A stretch of DNA of 64,000 nucleotides from Allacma fusca (Eukaryota > Arthropoda > Collembola > Symphypleona > Sminthuridae). Location: positions 36,742,801-36,806,800 of the forward strand of contig OX359247.1 in the NCBI GenBank assembly GCA_947179485.1, read 5' to 3'. Shown one piece after another: positions 1-9,738 of the stretch. Within the stretch, counting starts at the first letter, position 1. Each line of letters starts with the position of its first letter. The notes under the pieces were generated by a model. The model made no database searches. It worked only from the letters and a program-made list of their open reading frames with translations, and was not told the DNA's origin. The translations under genes and the position numbers were made by a program.

Positions 1-464
1 CAGATAATTACTTCTTAACGAAAATAAAAATGTTGAAATTTTGATAGAAAAAACAAATGGGTGAGTTTGAATTTCCCACCGAAAATTTGGGAAGCATTTC
101 AAAATTTATTCTATTCCGGTATTTCAAAAATTCCCTGCTCCTCCACAATTTCCTCACTTTTGCTCGGGCATCGTTTCTCTAACTTTGCCTTGAAGAGCAA
201 AGTTCCTAAGGAAGTGACAGGATTTTTGGGTGGAAAGGCCATAAAATAGTGAAACAGATAAAAATCGTTCTAATCAGTTTTGACAAAAATTGTTGGTATA
301 TAAGGAATTGCTGATTTTCGAGCTTGTGAAAATCTCATACTTGTCCATTTCTATAATTTCCCTAAATGTGCTGGGAGAGTAGGATTAAGTGTATTGTGAA
401 GAGGAAAAATGATCCACGGGATTTTTGGAATGAGAACATCATTTAATCATGTCTTCACTCATAT
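1..464. other. Spacer, left end of segment A
   Basis: No gene is supported here. The stretch aligns closely with 39478-39805 and 53862-54189 and is the left part of a duplicated block. The short open frame in it is not conserved as protein. From about position 322 it diverges from B and C, where a roughly 1.2-kb insert is found instead. Confidence 0.7.
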
Positions 465-2261
465 CAGAGCTGCGTTCAAGTCAAGTTATTTTAGACAACT
501 TGACTTGAACTTGACTTGAACTTGAAAAAGTTGTCTAAGCGAGGTATCCGTACTTGTACTTGATGAATCAAGTTTCTCAAACAACTTGAGTATTCAAGTA
601 CTCGATTTTCAAGTTCATTTTATTGAATTTGAACTTGATCATAACTTGACGTTCAAGTTGGGCACATAACTTGACTTGAACGTGAACTTGAACTTGTACT
701 TGAACTTGATTATTCAAGTAATTTTTTCATAAATGAATAAACAATACTAAAAATTTCGTCCACAACTATTATAGCTAATAACGGCTAGGTCGTGATTTGG
801 ATAAACTAAACGGCATGAAGGTGATATTCTCTACTTTAAAATTGCTGAAAATTTTAAAATACTTGTCAAATAACTGGAAACATTGTAGTCCAATCTAATT
901 TACTAATTACCACTATTAAGAGTTTAGAAATCACAATACTGGCCTGTTCACATTAGTGTTGCACTCATCTGGTGAATGTAACCAGCAGTTATACTCTTAA
1001 ATATTTGTCGTCGTTAACTTTTTTTAACCAATGTTGATTTATAAGATTGTTGGTTGTTCGTCTGCGCCATTGTGTTTAATATCAGCAAAAATTATTTTTA
1101 CATGAAATAATAAATTATTCTTACACTTCTTCTTAGCTTCAGAACAGGTGGAGTGAACAATCACTTCATTTTTATAATGGAACAAGAACCCCGAGTATCA
1201 AGAACATCTTTATAAAACAATAGGACGGAAATTTTAATTATTCAAAATTTAAAGTATGGAAACAGGACCAAAGGTGGGCAAAGTTTTCGCATACCTTGAA
1301 GCCTACATATTTTTAGGTTCTTACGTACAACCTACATTTTAGCCTAAATAAATCCCACCCGAGAGTTGACCCTACCTACAACCTACATACATTACTCCCG
1401 AGAATTGTCCCTACCTACAACTAACATACCTCTTTGTCGTAATTGATTCATACCTGCATAACTAAAATGAAATTATTCAATCATTCATTGTAATTGCTGA
1501 AAACGAATTGAAATCGTTTTTACTCCAGCACGTAAACAAAAGTAACATAACATATGTATATATGTGAACCAAAGTGTAGATGGGGCTTTTATTCAGCGCT
1601 TTGGAATACGAAAGGTTCAAACAAACATACATACATTTTCATGCTTAAGTACCTACCTTTTTTTATGTAGGTACGTACTGATTATTCCCAGCATACATAC
1701 ATTGCATACATTTTTCCCTCGAAATATACAGCCTACATACAAATGCCTACAAAATATGCGAAAATTTGAGCATAGCCTACATTTTTGCCTAATTGTAGGC
1801 ATACATGTAGGGTATGCGCCCACCTTTGAACAGGACACAAGAATTATTCTCGACCCCTGGCCATCGTGGAGGCGACTTTAATTTCGATGGAATGAAAACA
1901 AATACAAAAATGATATTATTACGATGATTGACGCCCAATATTATTTTTAGTGGGATACAATGATGTCACTAATTAGGCATTGCTTACATTGCTTTTCAGT
2001 GACAAAAACTCAAGTTATACTCAAGTTTTATTCAAGTACTTCCATTCATTGTACTTGAACTTGACTTGACTTTACAATCAAGTAATAAATTATTAACTTG
2101 AACTTGATCGAACTTGAACTTGAAAATTCAAGTTAAAATTTTAATTTCACTTGAACTTGATGTTCAAGTTTCAAGTTACAAAATTGTCTGCACTTGACTT
2201 GACTTGAACTTGATACGCACTTGAACTATTCAAGTTATACTTGAACTTGAACGCAGCTCTG
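465..2261. mobile_element. hAT-like non-autonomous element, TCAAGT-word family
   Basis: Terminal inverted repeats start CAGAGCTGCGTTCAAGT. They are flanked by a perfect 8-bp target duplication, ACTCATAT, at 457-464 and 2262-2269. Both ends are filled with many copies of TCAAGTTCAAGT-type words (about 470-720 and 2010-2250). There is no transposase frame. The orthologous position in B (near 41131) lacks it, giving an empty site. A second hAT-like element (1269-1828) sits inside. The 8-bp duplication and CAG start are the hallmarks of hAT; assignment to a named family is not possible here. Confidence 0.9.
1269..1828. mobile_element. Nested hAT-like element, ACCTACAT-word family
   Basis: It is bounded by the 8-bp duplication AACAGGAC (1261-1268 and 1829-1836). 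Terminal repeats begin CAAAGGTGGGC. Its subterminal regions are packed with CCTACATAC and ACCTAC words. It is 560 bp, has no coding capacity, and was inserted into the older element at 465-2261. Confidence 0.85.
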
Positions 2262-2581
2262 ACTCATATACAGTAAAACCTGTATATAGTGACCACCTAT
2301 ACAGTGGTCTCCTGTTCACAGTGGCCAGTATCATGTGTCCCCGTCATGCGCCCTATGTTTTAACATTACGTTAACCCTGTATACAGTGGTTTTCTCTATA
2401 GTGGTCCCCTGTCAATAATGGACCCGGGCTTATGTCCATTCATTACGAAATGTATGCTTTGAACTCTGAATACAGTGGTCACAGCATTAAAAACCATGTG
2501 CACACGAAATCGTCGCTCATAATTTCTAGATTTCTAAGATTATTCTAAATTACGGTTTCTTAAATAAAGCATATTCCCGGT

Positions 2582-3664
2582 CAGGCGCGTAGCCAAGGGG
2601 GGGGCAAAGGGGGCAATTGCCCCCCAACCCCATTGGAAATAAAATACTATCAAATCACTCAAAAAGTTAAAAATAAATCAGTCCGCACACCGAGACATGC
2701 AAACCTTTTCAGTGATTTGACAGTACAATTTTGTTTATTTGTAAAAAAAATCTGCGAAACTCAACATATGCAGTATTCCATGTAAATATCTGTGTATAAA
2801 CAGCATAACTCTAGAATCACCCATGAAGTTTCCATGTTTCATGTGAATGATTTATTACCCACGGCTCCTCCCGTCATTAACTGACCCATCCATACGCGCG
2901 AAAATCGTATCGCAATGTTGTCCATTGCGAGAGCAAAGGATTTCTAGATCAATAAATTTCTATCGAAATGGAAAAGCATTTCGATACGATTTTCGCGAGT
3001 TAGGATGGGTCAACTTTTGACGGGAAGAAGCCGTGGGTAATAAACCATTCAATAAAGAGACGTTTTGGGTGATTATAGAGTATATTTTTATTGTGTTCAT
3101 CCTTGCTTAGCGGGTGATTTGAATGCATTGCGAAATCCCGATTTCACTTTGACCTTTGCCTCGTCGATTCGACTTCAACCTTCAACGGCAACAAAAGTAT
3201 GGTAACAGCGGCTTTAAATATTTTCATATTAAAAGCTTTTAGTTTCTGTAACTTACACGCATCGCTTCGAGTGAATTTTTAAGCTGGATAGAATTATTAA
3301 ATTAGTGAATTGTATTTAATTCTTCATTATAAAAGGTCAAGCACGCCTGATATCCGCAGTTTCTTTTCGAAGCAAAGACGTGTGTCACAGGAACAGTAGG
3401 TTAAGCACCAGCTGAAACGATAGAAGCGAACCCAGGTCTCGAAATTCTCCGAAATCGGATCAAGCCCAATTAAAAATCTGGTCCAAAATTATTCAAATTT
3501 GATGGAATCGTAAAACGTGGAGAATTTTAAAATCTGAAATTCAGTTTGCAAAATTTGATGAGTTTTACATTCGTGAATTGGATTTCCCATAGAATGTGTC
3601 AGTTTACATATGTACGTTCTAATTAATGTTGCCCCCCCTTGGCCAATTCCTGGCTACGCGCCTG
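2582..3664. mobile_element. Nested hAT-like element, CAGGCGCGTAGCCA ends
   Basis: An 8-bp duplication, TTCCCGGT, occurs at 2574-2581 and 3665-3672. Terminal repeats are CAGGCGCGTAGCCA followed by G/C tracts (GGGGGGGGC at the left, GCCCCCCC near the right). The element is 1083 bp with no transposase frame. It contains a fold-back element at 2851-3044. Confidence 0.88.
2851..3044. repeat. Fold-back (hairpin) MITE
   Basis: Two arms of about 65 bp are imperfect inverted copies of each other. Each arm begins TTTATTACCCACGGCT and ends near GCGAAAATCGTATCG; a short loop separates them. The whole could fold as one long hairpin. There is no coding content. It may be an independent MITE nested inside the element at 2582-3664; its target duplication is ambiguous because the flanks are TTTA/TAAA. 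Confidence 0.65.
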
Positions 3665-4594
3665 TTCCCGGTAACATACCTCCATACCACGCACAGTTCA
3701 AAAACACTTTGATTTCCGTTTCAAAAAAATAGAGAATATTAGAATTATTGGAAAATTTCGAAGTGAAAGTGGTAGGCAGGATAGCCAGCAAGCAATGGTT
3801 GGATTGAATCTTGGAAGAAGAAACATTATATTTGTTTAAATTATATTTGCGGAGAATCTGCCGGCGTCAATAATAAAGTAATTTTACGATAGTTGGTAGC
3901 TATTTCACGTAGTATTCCAAAACAATATTTAGAATTACTATATAGAATTATCGTTATACAGAATATCTTGCTACCACAAGTTGAAAAATTTTATACGGTC
4001 AAAAATTAGTGATTATGTAAAAAAAATGCGACCGTTTCAATTATGTCTTGTTAAACGCGTTAAAACATTCATTTAATATACGCACCCTATATAGTGGTCC
4101 ATGACCACTATACTGAGTATAGTGGTCACTGTACATAGTGGTCAAATATTAGGTTCCCTAGAGAAACCACTATATACAGGTTTTACTGTAATGCATCTGA
4201 ATTACATAGATCCTTTTGAATTTTCTCATCTGCGCTCGCTAACTTTTATAAAAATTTAAGTTTATCTGCAATTTTTACCCATTGCATAATTTTTCATGTG
4301 AACAAATTTTCAAACTGGACACCCTGAGCGAGAAATCGGTATCCTTCTGAAGGTGTCTAAGCCTATTTCGGATCCGCATGGAATTGTAGAGGAGTCTGAA
4401 GTTTATAAATCTTGCCACACTTTCCAGTGGCGCTCCTTTTACTGTACCTTTAAAAACAATTCAGTCAAATACGCATTACTAATTATTTACGCATTACTGT
4501 AATTATTACTGATGGAAGTATTTATTGTTGTCGCGATCTACGGTATTCAAGTGTGTAATATGTAACTGGTGTGTTCGTAAGATTTAGGTCAACC

Positions 4595-5382
4595 CAGAGA
4601 TGTTCAAATGGTTTTTCCTTCCTTTAATCCTTCGAATGCAAAAAAATGTATACATTACCTTCCTTCACACCTTTTAAGATTGAAGGCTGGAAAGCTAAAT
4701 TCCTTCCTTCACCCTTCCTTCAAAGTAGTTTTGTTGAGATCCTTCCTTAAACCTTCAGTAATGAATAATATATCTTTCCTTCATCGAAGTTCGTCTTCTC
4801 TATTTTTTTATTTTCATGTATGAGAAAACAAAGTTAATAGTCACTTACTATTCAATGCTTAAAAGACAAACGTTAACACATTATACATATATAGCATTCG
4901 TCGTTTCAATTTTAAGATTTCTATAATTTATTATTCCCGATACTGAATCGGCTTTGACACAGTATCAACAGTAAGCCTAGCTCGACGAGTTCGGCGCTCC
5001 AGCTATCGAAAAAAGTTGTAAATGCGAAAGCTACTTTGTTTTATAACAACAGCATAAGTGCGTCGATACGAAAAATTACAGTACCCGTCAGATACCGTTT
5101 TTTCATAGCATTACATGCATCGTGGTACGTTTTGTGTGGATAAGAACACTTATTGGCAGCTAGAGTTAGTCGTCATGAAAGGTACATACGACTCGTGAAG
5201 GCTGGTTGGGAAGCACCCTTCCGTCAACTTCAATTTTTCCACCAATGCGCTGAAGCCTTACTTGTTCCTTCGTAAGTTTTTTCACTCTTCCTTCCCTTCC
5301 CTTGATTTCTGTCGAAAGAAGCGCTTCCTTCCCTGAAGGAAGCCTTCTTTGAAGGGTACCCTTCGACGGATGGACATCTCTG
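4595..5382. mobile_element. hAT-like element, CCTTCC-word family (A copy)
   Basis: Flanked by 8-bp GGTCAACC (4587-4594 and 5383-5390), with terminal repeats CAGAGATGT. CCTTCCTT-type words crowd both ends. It is shared with B and C at the same position, so it predates the segmental duplications. A degenerate relative in the opposite orientation may lie at 36975-37150, where GAAGGAAGG words recur. Confidence 0.88.
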
Positions 5383-5390
5383 GGTCAACC

Positions 5391-6345
5391 ACATGACCAA
5401 TCTTCTATAAAATAAATGATCTGATTAGGGATACCGCAGTTGAAAATTTGAATTGTCTGGTGATATATTGGATCGACAGCCTTCGTGATTACAGTCAATT
5501 TCATTGTTACAAGTAGTACTACACATAGATAATAAAACTCGATGTTCTTCGATCTTCCAGATGAACGGTCAGTAATAATTTTAAAGAAATTAAAATGCTA
5601 TAAAACACTTGCGGGCTTCCGCGGGGGGCCGCAAGCTGGGTTGGGCCGTCTCAACTGAAACCTGGTGGGCTGCGGTCTGGTGCGGGCCTAAAAAAATAAT
5701 GTCGGGACGGGGCGGGCTGATGTTTCAGAAATTGTTTTTCGGGTCGGGCGGGTTCGGGCTGCCTATCTGCGGGCAAGAATCGGGTAGGGTTGGGATATGA
5801 CCTGCGGGCCACGCCTTTACCTGCTGTGAACATTACAAAAACAAATGGAATTTCGCCCAAAACAAATCTGTCGTTATTTTAGGATGCCGTTTGTCCCCAA
5901 ATAAAATAAGCATGTCTATATGTGGGCACGTGTGTGCCGGGCCACACTCAAAAACTTCTTTTACGATTTCAATGGAACGTTTTGTAGACATTATCATATT
6001 GTACTATCATGTGATTTCAACCTCTATTAACCCAAAATTAAAAATGTTTCATGGATGAACATATCCTGTGCGGACTACATTCGCAAACAGACGTCCTGCA
6101 ACGGCCCAAAGGTCATCAGTAATAAATATCTCTGTTCGCACTCTCTTTATGCAAATATAGGCATACATGAGTTTTCTTAGTAAGCGGAGGATGAGGGATA
6201 GCAAGCCTTTGCTGACGTGACGTATATACATATGCCAGTGATCTCCAGTATACAAAATGTTACTGCGTCCAAACAAAGGTTCATAATAAATTTTTGCAAC
6301 TAGAGCGTCCATTAGTTTTACCGAGACTGTAAATATGTAGTCACA
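5391..6345 (+). promoter_or_regulatory. Upstream region of first exon set P1, segment A
   Basis: A GC-rich patch at about 5610-5830, rich in GCGGGC and GGTCGGGC words, looks like another decayed repeat. From about 6028 to the exon the sequence is paralogous to 8603-8900, so the promoter region itself is duplicated. A TGACGTGACGTA motif (6213-6224), two overlapping CRE-like TGACG cores, lies about 390 bases before the signal-peptide ATG at 6606. It recurs in all six promoter copies of the window. The role as a promoter is inferred from position and conservation. Confidence 0.4.
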
Positions 6346-6630
6346 ATGGTTATTAAAGTAACTTTTATGATAGTCCTATGTTTGTATCTACTTCAAGCGG
6401 AAATTCCAACTTCCAAGCTTGTATTCCAGGGAAAGATATTAACTTGTTCTGGCAATAAAATTGTAAGAAACTACAAGTCACTTGGAAATGAAGAACACTA
6501 TCTGTATCGTGCCATTTTTCTGTCTGAGAATAGATTTCTGACAACAAAAAGGTTGTCAACAGGCAAAGTGGAAAAATCTGTAAAACCAGCACATGATGTT
6601 TTAAAATGCAAATCTACGTCAGGACTTTAA
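6346..6630 (+). CDS. Possible small secreted protein (94 codons), uncertain
   Basis: An open frame begins MVIKVTFMIVLCLYLLQA, a convincing signal-peptide-like N-terminus, followed by about 75 polar residues with two cysteines and no domain I recognise. Equivalent frames of 93 codons are intact at 43721-44002 and 57567-57848. The A and B versions differ by one 3-base in-frame indel and several replacements, and few differences are silent, so selection is not clear. It overlaps the signal exon at 6606 in another frame. It could be a leader or upstream frame of that transcript rather than a gene; a diverged copy lies at 8817-9047. Confidence 0.3.
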   Translation: MVIKVTFMIVLCLYLLQAEIPTSKLVFQGKILTCSGNKIVRNYKSLGNEEHYLYRAIFLSENRFLTTKRLSTGKVEKSVKPAHDVLKCKSTSGL

Positions 6631-6715
6631 TACTAATTCCGCTTTGTTTGTCCATCAGCATCCAAGGGGAGCTGACAGGGGAAGATGCTTCTGACAACAG
6701 AAAATGGTGAACAAG
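6606..6715 (+). pseudogene. Broken alternative first exon (P1) of gene 1
   Basis: This is the counterpart of the 112-base signal-peptide exons at 43978-44089 and 57824-57935, beginning ATG and ending at a CAAG|gttata donor. Here it is 110 bases. Two bases are lost near 6702, giving GACAACAG where the other copies have GACTCAACAG, which shifts the frame into a stop. Gene 1 therefore probably relies on the second first exon at 9739. Confidence 0.65.
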
Positions 6716-6784
6716 GTTATATTATATGCAAATAAAATTTAGTGGAAATATAGAAATTATATTCTATAATATATATTACAGCAC

Positions 6785-7974
6785 GGCTGGCTTTTACTTT
6801 CCCGACCAGATTTTCGAATACTACCACCTACCACCTACCACCTGACATACCACTTTACATACCACCTACCGGTAATTCTGCATACCACCTACCACCTTAC
6901 ATACCACCTCACCTACCACCTACCGGCAGTCTTACATACCACCTACCACCGTCAGTAATCAAGTATGTAACAATCAATTATTAAGCTGTCATTCATTAAA
7001 ATTGTTTCGCAATGACAGTTGATTCATTGCAAATGAAAGATGGGCGTGAATTTAGACGTGCTGAAATCCGAAACAATTGGTTTTACTTCTTTCATTTGAC
7101 AAATTGATACTGACGAACGTATTTCAACTATGTGGAATGGTTATCTTCAGAAAGGCAGGGAACATATCATTGCTTAAATTTTAAAAGATACCATTTTCAT
7201 TTCGTAAATTATGCTTTTTAAATGGGATCTCAGAATCTAGAATAGGTGTCAGAATTTAGCCGACGATATGTGGGAAGCGTTTATTAATTCCCTTCAAAAA
7301 CAAATCTATTGAAGCAGATTTTTGGTGGAAGTGGTTCTCAAGCTGTCGATTCGCATTTAGCGGATTGCATTTACAAAAACTAGTTGAGATTGACTTTAGA
7401 AGAAAATAATTGGGGTAACAAGTTTTTTAACAATTTTGGACGATATCGAGAAAACATACCCTGGCCCTATATAAAAATATACGTTTCATAATTTGAAATT
7501 AAAAGAGAACAACGTTGGAATTTACAATATATGAATAGACGACAAAAACATACCACCGAAAGGTACCACCAGCATACCACCAGCATACCACTGAAATATA
7601 CCACCAAAACATACCACCAATATACCACCATTATACCACCAACATACCACCAACATACCACCAACATACCACCAATATACCACCAACATACCACCAAAAC
7701 ATACCACCAACATACCACCAACATACCACCAACATACCACCAAAACATACCACCAACATACCACCAACATACCACCAACATACCACCAAAACATACTACC
7801 AACATACCACCAACATACCACCAAAACATACCACCAGAACATACCACCAAAACAGTAGGTGGTATGTAAGACTGCCGGTAGGTGGTAGGTGAGGTGGTAT
7901 GTAAGGTGGTAGGTGGTATGTCAGGTGGTAGGTGGTAGTATTCGAAAATCTGGTCGGGAAAGTAAAAGCCAGCC
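6785..7974. mobile_element. Mutator-like element with long TIRs and a CCACC-rich core
   Basis: Inserted with a 9-bp duplication, TTACAGCAC (6776-6784 and 7975-7983). B at about 44146-44154 shows the single empty site. Terminal inverted repeats begin GGCTGGCTTTTACTTTCCCG and stay recognisable for roughly 150 bases, continuing into ACCACCTACC-type words. The core (about 7545-7860) is an array of near 11-bp ATACCACCAAC units. Long inverted repeats and a 9-bp duplication point to the Mutator group. Repetitive open frames across the array are a by-product of the repeat. Confidence 0.7.
7545..7860. repeat. ATACCACCAAC minisatellite
   Basis: About 25-28 units of ATACCACCAAC and close variants form an almost continuous array inside the long-TIR element. 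The same CCACC word dominates the inverted repeats at either side, suggesting the array grew from the terminal sequence. Confidence 0.9.
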
Positions 7975-7983
7975 TTACAGCAC

Positions 7984-9738
7984 TCCTTTTAAAATAAAGT
8001 TCTACAGTGGAAGCTTGAAGTGTTGAAGGTTGTCGAGGTTTGAGCTCTCACGTTTTGCATTGAATGTGTTCAAATCCTCATAACACTGAAATTATTACTC
8101 GGAATGAAGACAGAAATGCTCAATCAAGTTTTGGGGTGACAGGGTTCACGGAGATAAATTTGTTTTACGGATTTTGAATCAACAGTTGTTATTTCAGCAC
8201 CAAATTTTCCGCAAATATTTTTCGATACTCTTAACCGAAACAGGATAGTCCTATATGTATAATTACATCATGTATGGATTTTATTCGTTCCAAAATGCAA
8301 CCAAGTGTAAATATCAGTATTATCTGCAAATTAAATACCGCTATCTCTCAATGAGAATTCTTCAAGCGATTAATTACATACATAGTCGCTTATGGAAATG
8401 GAACCGAAACACTCCCTGGAAATATGTCTAAAATAATTACTACAAAATTCTTTAAGCGGGAATGCTGTGAAAGGACAAGATCCCATCAGCTCATGTAAAA
8501 CTACAGTACAATAGAAACAGATTCAATTCAAATAACTACACTATGAAGCTCCAAAGATTCGATTTTAATTTGTAGAATGATCAGCAATGTAGAATTAGCA
8601 TAAACCCAAAATTAAAACGTTTGGTCAACGAACATATCCTGTATGGATTAGTTTCTTAAATAGACGTCCTGCACGGGAGCAAAGATCATCAGTTAAAAAT
8701 ATCTCGGTTCGCACTTCTCGGTCTGCACAAACAGACCTGCATGTGTTTTCTTAGTATGCAGAGGGTCAAGGGTAGCAAGATTTTGCTGACGTGACGTACG
8801 CCAATCATCTACAGTATTGAAATGTTACTGTGTCCAAACGAAAGTTCACAATAAATGTTTGCACTTAGGGGGTCCAGTAGTTATGCCGATGTTGCACATA
8901 ATTATTAAGGCTATCAAAGAAAAATCTGTGACAGATAAAACTTCCAATCTTGTATTCCAAAGAACGAGATTAACTTGTTTTGCTAATCAAATTATCAGGA
9001 ATTGCATTTACTACTTGGAAATCAAATGTACCATTTTGTTGTCGTGATCTTGTATAAAGTACTATTTGCAATTGTGACCACTTCTAGGGATCCACAACAA
9101 TTTGCAGGATATAAACACCTAGGAAAACATAATACACTAATCTTTAGACCATTGTAGTGTGGAGATTACCCTTTTGAGACTCGTGGTGTAACTTGTATCA
9201 GTCACTACTTCCCTTTTATTTTTAATGTAATATTTTTGTAGATGGACTACATTGTAGTGCATATGTATAGGGTACACTTTTGTTGACATAATCGTAAATT
9301 AATATTTTTTGTTATACACATTACATATTTGAGTGTCTCCGAGAGCTTTTTATTACCTGTATCTAAGTACCTACATATATCTTTGTACAGACATTCCATA
9401 CCTGAGTACCTACCCTACACCAAATATCTTACTAAAACTATATGCGTATTTTATAGTTTGCATTGTTGGGTTTTCCACTTGTTAACTCTAACCCTTTTCT
9501 GACCAACAATATTTTTATATCATTACCTTACTAAACCTGGCCATCTATCTTTACCTTCCCCATTTAAAGTTCACTGGAGAACATATTAGATTATTGCTAG
9601 TACTCAGTTCAGAAACCATCCAACAACTGAAGTACATATTAGCTTGTTGCTTAGGTGTACTTAGTCCAGAATCCATCGGTTAACTTTATAAGCAGGCAAA
9701 GTTGGGAAGTTGGCAAAACCAACACATTTTGTTTTAAA
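7984..9738 (+). promoter_or_regulatory. Spacer and upstream region of first exon set P2, segment A
   Basis: From about 8603 this is a diverged duplicate of the P1 upstream region, including the TGACGTGACGTA motif at about 8788-8799 and a decayed copy of the small reading frame (8817-9047). About 600 bases between roughly 9050 and 9650 have no counterpart in P1 and no recognisable content. It ends at the signal-peptide exon of gene 1. The same arrangement is seen in B and C. Confidence 0.4.

Larger units (their letters stand above)
2271..4188. mobile_element. pogo/Tigger-like non-autonomous DNA transposon
   Basis: Terminal inverted repeats are CAGTAAAACCTGTATATAGT at the left and its complement at the right, flanked by TA (2269-2270 and 4189-4190). 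Each end carries several degenerate copies of an ACAGTGGTC/TATAGTGGTC word (2290-2480 and 4085-4175). No transposase frame remains. B and C have the uninterrupted site. A hAT-like element at 2582-3664 is nested within. The TA duplication and CAGT start fit the pogo branch of Tc1/mariner. Confidence 0.85.

Noticed and set aside
5609-5860. GC-rich frames on both strands (again at 42986 and 56832)
   Set aside because: Biased composition opens both strands; no domain is visible and the patch looks like a decayed element.
7467-7869. Overlapping long open frames on both strands with Trp-Trp-Tyr or Tyr-His-Gln-His repeats
   Set aside because: They are translations of the 11-bp minisatellite, open in several frames at once because the repeat has no stop codons.
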